In this document: positions 1-4,744 of the stretch, in pieces
How the letters are laid out: each line of letters begins with the position of its first letter
How positions within the stretch are numbered: the stretch's first letter is position 1
From: Elusimicrobiota bacterium
GTDB lineage: Bacteria > Elusimicrobiota > Elusimicrobia > Elusimicrobiales > UBA9959
DNA length: 5,865 bases
Direction: 5' to 3'
Assembly: GCA_030639665.1 (NCBI GenBank)
Contig: DAOWCC010000151.1
Span: 1-5,865 of the forward strand
Translations under genes and position numbers: made by a program
The notes under the pieces: generated by a model
What the model was told of the DNA's origin: nothing
Databases searched by the model: none
Seen by the model: only the letters and a program-made list of their open reading frames with translations

Positions 1-475
1 AAGCAAGGGCCGCCGCGGTAGGTTCATTCACAAGCCTTACAACTTCAAGCCCGGCTATTGTGCCCGTATCTTTTGTGGCTTGCCTTTGATTTGCATTAAA
101 ATAAGCGGGAGCCGTGATAACGGCTCTATCCACCGTGGCGCCGAGAAAAGATTCAGCGTCTTTTTTAACTTTTTGAAGGAGATACGCGGATAATTGCTGA
201 GGAGTAAATTCTTTATCATTCACTTTATATTTCTCTCCGCTTCCCATTTTTCTTTTAAAACGGGCTATTGTTCCGTCGGGATTTGCCACGGCTTGTCTTC
301 TTGCCGGCTCTCCCACAAGCATTTGACCGTCTTTCGCGAAAGCCACATAAGACGGAAAAGCTTTCCCGCCCAAACTCGTTCCTTCCGCTGAAGGGATCAT
401 TGTAGTCTTTCCGCCTTCCATAATCGCGGCGGCCGTATTTGAAGTTCCTAAGTCAATTCCTATTATTTTTGCCAT
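1..475 (-). CDS. dnaK: Chaperone DnaK (Hsp70), N-terminal part, cut by window edge
   Basis: This is the cytoplasmic ATP-dependent Hsp70 chaperone that works with GrpE and DnaJ. The 158 codons present cover the first part of the nucleotide-binding domain; the rest lies beyond base 1. Visible motifs are the phosphate-binding loop GIDLGTSNT (residues 6-14), GEPARRQAV (55-63), the ITAPAYF strand (120-126), NQRQATKD (129-136) and VNEPTAAALA (149-158). The start is ATG at 475-473, with a strong GGAGGAG site four bases upstream that overlaps the grpE stop. Compared with E. coli-type DnaK, the usual GGRTTPS stretch is replaced by a longer GTSLGGKAFPS (32-42), and DLGTTNS reads DLGTSNT. It is the third gene of hrcA-grpE-dnaK, downstream of a CIRCE operator, so heat-shock control by HrcA is expected. 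Identity is certain; the missing 3' end cannot be judged. Confidence 0.96.
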   Translation of the reverse strand, partial: MAKIIGIDLGTSNTAAAIMEGGKTTMIPSAEGTSLGGKAFPSYVAFAKDGQMLVGEPARRQAVANPDGTIARFKRKMGSGEKYKVNDKEFTPQQLSAYLLQKVKKDAESFLGATVDRAVITAPAYFNANQRQATKDTGTIAGLEVVRLVNEPTAAALA

Positions 476-480
476 ATTAC

Positions 481-487
481 TCCTCCT
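481..487 (-). promoter_or_regulatory. Ribosome-binding site of dnaK, overlapping grpE stop
   Basis: The minus strand reads GGAGGAG, then TAAT, then the dnaK ATG. The first G of this Shine-Dalgarno site is the last base of the grpE TAG stop, so the two genes are tightly packed and translation of dnaK can follow directly from grpE termination. It fixes the dnaK start. Confidence 0.85.
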
Positions 488-1142
488 ATTTATTTAAATC
501 CTCATTTTTCGCTTCACACTTCTTTTTCGCTATCTTAACACAGCTCGGACGAAGAACTTTATCGTCCATATAAAAGCCTTTTTGCAATTCTTCCACCACC
601 ATACCGTCATTTTCATCATCTCCGTCGACAGTGCCCATGATATCGCATTTCATCGGGTCATAAGGTTTGTCTAAAACATCAATCTCCCTTATATTTTCTC
701 CTTCAAAAACTTTTTTAAATTCTTTAAATATCATTTCAAGACCGACAACAATATCTTTAACTTCCTTATTTTCATCATCCGTTTTTACATCGCTTACATG
801 CAGATGAGCCTTTAATAAAAGGTCATATAAAGGAAGCAACTTTAAAAGAATTTCCGCCTTTCCCCATTTTATGAGACCGGGTCTTTCTTTCTCCATTCTC
901 TTGCGGTAATTTTCAAAATCCGCCTTAAGAACCAAAAGCTGATTATAATAATCGGGCTTGTCATCTATAGCTGGTTTAACTAAGGATGGCTTATCTTCCG
1001 CAGTTTTAGTATCGGAAGACTTTTCTTCCTTAGCCGGCTTATCACCGGCAGAGTTATCTTCCATAATCTCCGCGTCAGTTTCTTCCATTTCTTCTTTTTT
1101 TGATTCTAAATCATTTTCTTCAGTTTTATCTTTCTTAGTCAT
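486..1142 (-). CDS. grpE: Nucleotide exchange factor GrpE
   Basis: GrpE is the cytoplasmic homodimer that releases ADP from DnaK. The 218-residue protein has a long, highly charged, probably disordered N-terminus (about 1-60, rich in Glu, Asp and Lys). The predicted coiled-coil follows, with the family signature LKADFENYRKRMEKE at 72-86, then LLKLLPLYDLLLKAH (99-113). The C-terminal beta domain includes GLEMIFKEFKKVF (134-146), YDPMKCDIM (161-169) and EELQKGFYMDDKVLRPSCVKI (from 184). The usual HEAV segment after the DP motif reads KCDIM here, and the last 15 residues are a charged tail. The start is ATG at 1142; a weak AAGGAT lies about ten bases upstream, so translation is probably helped by coupling to hrcA, whose stop is 30 bases before. 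The position between hrcA and dnaK agrees. Confidence 0.95.
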   Translation of the reverse strand: MTKKDKTEENDLESKKEEMEETDAEIMEDNSAGDKPAKEEKSSDTKTAEDKPSLVKPAIDDKPDYYNQLLVLKADFENYRKRMEKERPGLIKWGKAEILLKLLPLYDLLLKAHLHVSDVKTDDENKEVKDIVVGLEMIFKEFKKVFEGENIREIDVLDKPYDPMKCDIMGTVDGDDENDGMVVEELQKGFYMDDKVLRPSCVKIAKKKCEAKNEDLNK

Positions 1143-1172
1143 AATATATATATCCTTATAATTGAGTCTTTC

Positions 1173-2282
1173 TTAATCGTCAAAAGTGAGCTCATCCCAC
1201 TGCGACAACATCCCTTCAACCATATAGCTTACGGAATCCACCAATGAAATCATCTTAGGGTACTCCATCCTTTTATTGCCAAGTATCCCCACCAAACCGA
1301 CAACCTTATCTTTAACACAATACGAGGATGTGATAAGACTAAAATTATTAAATTCTTTAATATGCGTTTCAGAACCTATGGTTACATCCACAATTCTATT
1401 ACCGCCCTGATTGCTTATTTGTTTTTTTTCAACACATTCTTTAAGCCTTTCCTTAATCATATGCGAAAAACTGTCTCTTTCCTCAATAATTCTCATTATA
1501 TTTCTAAAATCTTCAAAATCATCTTTCTCGGCATATTGCGATATCTTGGACAAACCCTCAAGATAAACCGATTCTTCTTCTTTGGCGGCATTTAAAAAAT
1601 ACTCATAAAGCTTTTTCAGCACTTCACCGTTTATAATATTACCTTCACTTACATTTATAAATTTATCCCATATTACGCGCGCGGCGTCCGATAAAGGAAT
1701 ATCTTTTAATTTTTTATTTATATGAGAAGCCAAGGCCCTTAAATATCTTTTATTTACCTGTTCGGTGAGAATGACCGGAAAATGCTTTACTATGCCGGAA
1801 TGAGTCACCACAATAATCAAAACGCTTTTAAAACTCATAGGCACAAAATCAATTCTTTTTATGACATCATTTTCCATTTCCGCCGATAATGTAAAACCGG
1901 CGCATTTTGATAAATTGGCTATTACCTTTGAGGTATGCCGCATTAAAACATCCAATTGCTCTATCCTGTTTTCATATTCATGTTCAAGCCTCTCTTTCTC
2001 ACTCAAGGCCATTCTTTGCAATTGCAAAACATTGTCCACATACTCTCTATAACCTTTATCCGTTGGAATTCTTCCGCCGGAGGTATGCGGCTGCTCGAGA
2101 TAATCCGTTTCTTCCAAATTCTTTAAAACGCTTCTTATGGTAGCGCTTGAAATATCCAAACCACTACTGGAAGCGATAAGCTCACTGCTTACCGGCTTGC
2201 CCGTATTTACATAGTTATAGACAACCCAATTAAGGATTTTCTTTCTTCTATTCTCGGCTGTTTCGGGTTTTAATATTCTCAT
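1173..2282 (-). CDS. hrcA: Heat-inducible transcription repressor HrcA
   Basis: HrcA is the DNA-binding repressor of class I heat-shock genes; it binds CIRCE operators and its activity depends on the chaperone system. The 369 residues show the N-terminal winged-helix part (about 14-83): VVYNYVNTGKPVSS, then GLDISSATIRSVLKNLEETD and the hallmark YLEQPHTSGGRIPTDKGYREYV. The middle section contains the strand VLIIVVTHSGIVKHFPVIL. The C-terminal regulatory core ends with VGLVGILGNKRMEYPKMISL (328-347). Length is near the usual 340-370. The ATG at 2282 is the only plausible start, because conserved sequence begins about residue 12 and no other in-frame start is near; no clear Shine-Dalgarno site precedes it. 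It is the first gene of the operon and lies 36 bases downstream of a CIRCE element, so it should repress itself, grpE and dnaK. Confidence 0.95.
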   Translation of the reverse strand: MRILKPETAENRRKKILNWVVYNYVNTGKPVSSELIASSSGLDISSATIRSVLKNLEETDYLEQPHTSGGRIPTDKGYREYVDNVLQLQRMALSEKERLEHEYENRIEQLDVLMRHTSKVIANLSKCAGFTLSAEMENDVIKRIDFVPMSFKSVLIIVVTHSGIVKHFPVILTEQVNKRYLRALASHINKKLKDIPLSDAARVIWDKFINVSEGNIINGEVLKKLYEYFLNAAKEEESVYLEGLSKISQYAEKDDFEDFRNIMRIIEERDSFSHMIKERLKECVEKKQISNQGGNRIVDVTIGSETHIKEFNNFSLITSSYCVKDKVVGLVGILGNKRMEYPKMISLVDSVSYMVEGMLSQWDELTFDD

Positions 2283-2318
2283 GCTTTATATGGATATTAT
2301 ATATATTTTTCAAGTAAA

Positions 2319-2345
2319 TTAGCAATCTACTTAATTGACTGCTAA
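2319..2345. promoter_or_regulatory. CIRCE operator (HrcA binding site)
   Basis: The sequence is TTAGCAATC, nine bases, GACTGCTAA. The consensus CIRCE is TTAGCACTC-N9-GAGTGCTAA, so each 9-base arm matches at eight positions and the spacer length is exact. The arms pair with each other at eight of nine positions, and one further A-T pair flanks them (2318 with 2346). It lies directly upstream of hrcA, the usual place for autorepression of hrcA-grpE-dnaK. Confidence 0.9.
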
Positions 2346-2346
2346 T

Positions 2347-2376
2347 AATATATACCTTATAGCTATGTTTTATGAA
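2347..2376 (-). promoter_or_regulatory. Candidate sigma70-type promoter of the hrcA operon
   Basis: On the minus strand TTCATA (2376-2371) is followed after 16 bases by TATATA (2354-2349), or after 18 bases by TATATT (2352-2347). Initiation about seven bases further on would fall inside the CIRCE element, which is the normal arrangement for HrcA repression. The -35 box is weak and the region is AT-rich, so the exact boxes are uncertain; its position relative to CIRCE is the main support. Confidence 0.4.
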
Positions 2377-2398
2377 GTGAAGGTTTTGGATTGGATTT

Positions 2399-2479
2399 AC
2401 CCAGTTAAATACGCCTTGCTGTTCAAGATGTAATTTCAGACTTTTATATACTCCTGAAGTCTGAATTATTTAACGGGGT
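2399..2479. repeat. Folded palindromic repeat, copy A (81 bp)
   Basis: The ends are inverted: ACCCAGTTAAATA at 2399-2411 pairs with TATTTAACGGGGT at 2467-2479 at 12 of 13 positions. Inside is a perfect 9-bp hairpin, TTCAGACTT (2435-2443) with AAGTCTGAA (2457-2465), plus a small CTTG/CAAG hairpin (2415-2427). The overall shape is a three-way cruciform. A diverged copy with the same fold lies at 5154-5235. The right end supplies the last two codons and stop of the neighbouring EutQ-like gene. It separates the BMC genes from the heat-shock operon and may act as a transcript 3'-end structure, although no T-tract follows on the minus strand. Confidence 0.8.
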
Positions 2480-2730
2480 GAATCTTTATAAACCACTTTG
2501 ATGCCATTAAAATCAATCCAATCCAAGGACAAAGGACTGATAATGGCGTTTGAGGGAACTTCTAAAATTTTTTCTCCGGGAATCAACATCTTACGAATAT
2601 CATAATCACTGAGGAAAATTCTTTTTCCAAGGCTTTTGACCGCTTTCTTTTGATTTAAGTTATCCGGTTTTTTATCCCCCAATAAAAAACCGGCCACAAT
2701 ATCCGTTAAATCATTAATATTCAAACTCAT
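2470..2730 (-). CDS. Small BMC-associated protein resembling the EutQ N-terminal segment
   Basis: I cannot name this 86-residue protein with certainty. Residues 38-81, with IFLSDYDIRKMLIPGEKILEV then AIISPLSLDWIDFNGIKVVY, follow the pattern of the short N-terminal segment of EutQ (and a similar segment in EutT-like proteins): Ile-Thr/Ser-x-x-Asp-Ile-Arg, a Gly-Glu turn, and IITP-x-A-x-x-x-x-x-x-G-I. No cupin or adenosyltransferase domain follows, so the segment stands alone. Residues 2-18 (SLNINDLTDIVAGFLLG) could form an amphipathic helix like a BMC encapsulation peptide, followed by a polar linker (19-36). An AGGGTGA site lies upstream of the ATG. It is the last gene of the BMC cluster. The final two codons and stop come from repeat copy A, so the native C-terminus may have been replaced. 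A role inside the compartment is inferred from context. Confidence 0.75.
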   Translation of the reverse strand: MSLNINDLTDIVAGFLLGDKKPDNLNQKKAVKSLGKRIFLSDYDIRKMLIPGEKILEVPSNAIISPLSLDWIDFNGIKVVYKDSPR

Positions 2731-2756
2731 TAATTCACCCTGAAAATCTAAAATTA

Positions 2757-2773
2757 GGCCGCTTTCAGCGGCT
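2757..2773 (-). terminator. GC-rich hairpin after the BMC-H gene, possible attenuator
   Basis: On the minus strand GCCGCT, loop GAA, AGCGGC forms a perfect 6-bp stem with an added G-T pair. It is followed by CTAATTTTAGATTTT. The T-run is interrupted and starts two bases late, so this is at best a weak intrinsic terminator or an mRNA-processing stem. It would lower expression of the EutQ-like gene relative to the abundant BMC-H shell protein. Confidence 0.3.
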
Positions 2774-2792
2774 AACCTTTCTTTATCCTGTC

Positions 2793-2867
2793 AAAATCCC
2801 CCTACCCCCCTTTACAAAAGGGGGGAATTTGCTCCCCTCTTTAACAAAGAGGGGCCGGGGGAGATTT
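2793..2867. repeat. Palindromic dispersed-type repeat with two GC hairpins (75 bp)
   Basis: The element is bounded by AAAATCCCCC (2793-2802) and GGGGGAGATTT (2857-2867), which pair with one bulge. It contains two perfect 9-bp hairpins with 3-base loops: CCCCCCTTT/AAAGGGGGG (2805-2825) and CCCCTCTTT/AAAGAGGGG (2834-2854). This C-run/G-run architecture resembles a repeat type I recall as dispersed in intergenic regions of diverse bacteria, probably a non-autonomous mobile element. It sits wholly between the BMC-H and EutQ-like genes and does not touch either coding region. Only one copy is in this window. Confidence 0.75.
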
Positions 2868-2889
2868 GCTTTGCGCCTTTTGCGATTAT

Positions 2890-3183
2890 TTAGACTTTAA
2901 TAGATATTTTTGCGATATACTTATCCAAGTCATCGTGAGGCCTGGCAATAACATGAACGGCAATAAGCTCGCCCACCTTCTGAACGGCGGCGGCTCCCGC
3001 TTCAACAGCGGCTCTAACAGCTCCCACTTCTCCCGTGCATAAAGTAGTCATATAAGCCGAACCTATTTTTTCATAGCCGATTAATTTTACATTAGCGGCT
3101 TTTCCCATGGCGTCTGACGCCTCTATCATTCCGATAAATCCTTTTGTTTCAATCATTCCCAATGCGGGTTTCGGTTCTGTCAT
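2890..3183 (-). CDS. BMC-H hexameric microcompartment shell protein
   Basis: This 97-residue protein is a single-domain BMC shell subunit (PF00936 type, PduA/CcmK-like) that tiles shell facets as a hexamer. Family features are ALGMIETKGFIGMIEASDAM (7-26), KAANVKLIGYEKIGSAYMT (28-46), GEVGAVRAAVEAGAAAVQ (51-68) and the HVIARPHDDL strand end (77-86). The pore loop is GSAYMT (41-46) in place of the GSG-type loop of PduA; Ala and Tyr near the pore suggest a narrower or altered channel, an inference. Length is typical. The ATG at 3183 has a strong AAAGGAG site six bases upstream, the best in the BMC cluster, as expected for the most abundant shell component. It follows deoC by 132 bases. It is the only BMC-H gene here, and no BMC-T is seen. 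Confidence 0.96.
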   Translation of the reverse strand: MTEPKPALGMIETKGFIGMIEASDAMGKAANVKLIGYEKIGSAYMTTLCTGEVGAVRAAVEAGAAAVQKVGELIAVHVIARPHDDLDKYIAKISIKV

Positions 3184-3189
3184 TATTTT

Positions 3190-3196
3190 CTCCTTT
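3190..3196 (-). promoter_or_regulatory. Strong ribosome-binding site of the BMC-H gene
   Basis: The minus strand reads AAAGGAG, six bases, ATG. Compared with the other BMC genes this is the closest to an ideal Shine-Dalgarno site, consistent with the need for many hexamers per shell. The upstream 132-base gap (3184-3315) holds no convincing promoter or terminator. It contains a short stretch (3264-3297) with weak 7-base periodicity. Confidence 0.7.
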
Positions 3197-3315
3197 GAAA
3201 CAGCAGATTAAGACCAAGGCCAAGATTCAGTAAACCCTATTGCTTAATTGCTTTTTTATTTCTTACTACTCTCTGTTGCTGTAGCTCTGTACTACTGCCA
3301 AGCTGTCGCGCTATA

Positions 3316-4317
3316 TTAATACTGTCCTTTTTCCGCGGCGCCGCCTGAAATTATGGCGATACTCGCGCTTGTGCCAAGACGGGTCGCTCCGGCTTTTATC
3401 ATCGCTTGAGCAATACCGGCGTCTTTTATGCCGCCTGAAGCCTTAACTCCCATTTCCGCTCCCACTGTCGCTCTCATTAAAGCAATATCTTCAACCGTAG
3501 CTCCGCCCGAGCCAAACCCCGTTGAAGTTTTAACAAAATCCGCATTGGCTTCCTTGGAAAGAATACAGGCTCTTATCTTTTCTTCTTTGGATAAATAGGA
3601 TGTTTCCAATATAACCTTGAGAATTTTTCCGCAAGTGGCGGTTCTGACCGCTTTAATATCATCCAAGACAAGCCTGTCATTACCGGATTTCAAAGCGCCT
3701 ATATTTAAAACCATATCTATTTCATCGGCGCCATTGGCTATGGCGTCTCTGGCTTCAATAGCTTTAATTGTGGGAGTGCTCGAGCCCAAAGGAAAACCTA
3801 TCACAGTACAAACCTTAACGCCGCTTCCTCTCAAAAGCCTGCTCGCGAGCGTAACATAAGCGGGATTTATACAGACCGAGGCGAAACAATATTTTCTGGC
3901 ATCCTCGCAAAGCTTGCCTATTTCTTCCTGAGTGGAATTGGCTTTTAATAAGGTATGATCAATCATTCCCGCGATGGAAGAGGTTTTTTCATCGGCATTG
4001 CAAAGGCCTATTCTATCAACGCCCATACCTTTAAATTGTTCTTCACTCATATAGCTTAAAGGATTGCATTCCTGGCACTCGGGCCCACAAGTATTTTTAT
4101 CCAATTGACAATCCGCTTCCGCGTCGGAATATTCTTTTTTCTGCGAAGGCATCGATGAGGGCTTGTTTACAAGCGGCTTCTGAAAAATCTTGCCGCCGCT
4201 TCCCATAGTCACGCCTTTAAAAGGTTTATTTATATTTGGCTCCAAAGAAGTTAAACCCTTCCGGCCTAAAATTTTCACAACTTCATTCGCTATTTTTTTT
4301 ATTTCATCTTCACGCAT
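3316..4317 (-). CDS. deoC: Deoxyribose-phosphate aldolase with BMC-targeting N-terminal extension
   Basis: DeoC is a class I aldolase that cleaves 2-deoxy-D-ribose-5-phosphate to glyceraldehyde-3-phosphate and acetaldehyde. The aldolase domain starts near residue 113 (SIAGMIDHTLLKANST) and keeps the catalytic set: Asp201 in ADEIDMVLNIG, the Schiff-base Lys263 in FVKTSTGFGSGGAT and Lys292 in VKASGGIKD. Full length is 333 residues against about 220-260 for ordinary DeoC. The extra N-terminus begins with a likely amphipathic helix, DEIKKIANEVVKILGRKG (4-21), typical of BMC encapsulation peptides. A Pro/Gly/Ser-rich linker and a Cys cluster (C70, C77, C81, C84, then C106) follow. The start is ATG at 4317 with AGGGAG five bases upstream. 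It lies between vertex and hexamer shell genes, so it is probably the signature enzyme of the compartment. Confidence 0.95.
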   Translation of the reverse strand: MREDEIKKIANEVVKILGRKGLTSLEPNINKPFKGVTMGSGGKIFQKPLVNKPSSMPSQKKEYSDAEADCQLDKNTCGPECQECNPLSYMSEEQFKGMGVDRIGLCNADEKTSSIAGMIDHTLLKANSTQEEIGKLCEDARKYCFASVCINPAYVTLASRLLRGSGVKVCTVIGFPLGSSTPTIKAIEARDAIANGADEIDMVLNIGALKSGNDRLVLDDIKAVRTATCGKILKVILETSYLSKEEKIRACILSKEANADFVKTSTGFGSGGATVEDIALMRATVGAEMGVKASGGIKDAGIAQAMIKAGATRLGTSASIAIISGGAAEKGQY

Positions 4318-4331
4318 TTTATCTCCCTGCT

Positions 4332-4396
4332 TTAGTCAACTATACCGCAAATTATGGTTCTAATCGGCGCTTTCGGATTATTTAACATTTTTTTTT
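4332..4396 (-). other. A9 slippage-prone run and out-of-frame C-terminal tail of the BMC-P gene
   Basis: The nine-A run is at 4388-4396 (T's on the plus strand). Downstream in the shifted frame the minus strand codes for a methionine, then LNNPKAPIRTIICGIVD, then TAA at 4332-4334. This is the beta-strand and closing GIVD typical of EutN/CcmL proteins, so coding sequence persists past the in-frame stop at 4378. Removal of one A (or addition of two) joins the parts. Confidence 0.85.
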
Positions 4397-4590
4397 GCCG
4401 AACCGCCTTCATCCACGACAAGAACGGTATTTCCTATTCCGGCTCCAAGATCTCTATCAACAGCTAAAGTGGTATCGCCTGAAAATTTCCCATCATTTGA
4501 AATAGGCTTAACAAGGAGCAGCTTCAAATTATTTAATTGAGCATGCTTTCTTGTAGACCAAATATTTCCCACGACTTTTCCAATAAACAT
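4378..4590 (-). CDS. BMC-P vertex protein (EutN/CcmL family), C-terminus lost by frameshift at an A9 run
   Basis: This gene encodes a pentameric shell vertex protein. As read, it gives 70 residues: MFIGKVVGNIWSTRK, LKLLLVKPI (23-31), GDTTLAVDRDLGAGIGNTVLVVDEGG (from 38), then KKNVK and stop. The family normally continues for about 20 residues. The minus strand at the break is GC, nine A's, TGTT. With eight A's the frame continues as LNNPKAPIRTIICGIVD and stops at 4332-4334, giving 85 residues with the usual family ending and a 14-base gap to deoC. The ATG start agrees with family N-termini, but no Shine-Dalgarno site precedes it; a 7-bp repeat array occupies that region. Possible explanations are polymerase slippage giving mixed products, a recent inactivating mutation, or a homopolymer sequencing error. 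Confidence 0.85.
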   Translation of the reverse strand: MFIGKVVGNIWSTRKHAQLNNLKLLLVKPISNDGKFSGDTTLAVDRDLGAGIGNTVLVVDEGGSAKKNVK

Positions 4591-4598
4591 AATAAAAT

Positions 4599-4633
4599 AG
4601 AGATCAGAAAACAGAAATCAGCGAGCAGTGACT
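4599..4633 (+). repeat. Degenerate 7-bp tandem array, five units
   Basis: Read on the plus strand, five consecutive heptamers begin with AG (for example AGAGATC, AGAAAAC, AGAAATC); the first four end in C, and the fifth is AGTGACT. Units vary in the middle bases while the 7-base phase holds throughout. The array lies immediately upstream of the BMC-P start at 4590, in place of a ribosome-binding site. Orientation is opposite to the array at 4703-4744. The rest of 4634-4702 is AT-rich and shows no gene. Confidence 0.65.
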
Positions 4634-4702
4634 TAAGGAGCTCTTTAATTCTTTTCTATTTTCTCTATACCTTCTCCTTTTTTTCTAAAATAATTCTTAT
4701 TC

Positions 4703-4744
4703 GTATACTACTTTCTACTATCTGCTTTCTGCTCTCTAGCGTCT
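4703..4744 (-). repeat. Degenerate 7-bp tandem array overlapping the end of a BMC-P gene
   Basis: On the minus strand the units include AGAGAGC, AGAAAGC, AGATAGT and AGAAAGT: five clear heptamers beginning with AG plus one weaker unit at 4738-4744. The array codes for about the last 11 residues of the upstream BMC-P protein and contains its stop codon. The unit style matches the arrays at 4599-4633 and 5045-5100. Confidence 0.65.

Noticed and set aside
194..391. Plus-strand open frames opposite dnaK, grpE, hrcA, deoC, BMC-P and rpiB
   Set aside because: They lie antisense to strongly supported genes, have no family similarity that I can see, and lack convincing ribosome-binding sites.
2284..2312. 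TTGAAA-N17-TATAAA on the minus strand just upstream of hrcA, resembling a near-perfect promoter
   Set aside because: The -10 box would end two bases before the hrcA ATG, so transcription would begin inside the coding region, and no alternative downstream start exists. The DNA is very AT-rich, and the CIRCE position favours the upstream promoter.
2399..2479. Repeat copy A as a simple intrinsic terminator of the BMC operon
   Set aside because: The hairpins are not followed by a T-tract on the minus strand, and a second copy follows rpiB inside the cluster. It is better described as a repeat element that may incidentally stop or trim transcripts.
3184..3315. Riboswitch or separate promoter in the 132-base deoC to BMC-H gap
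   Set aside because: I found no conserved aptamer-like core, no paired -35/-10 boxes of good quality and no terminator; the weak 7-base rhythm at 3264-3297 is below the standard of the other arrays.
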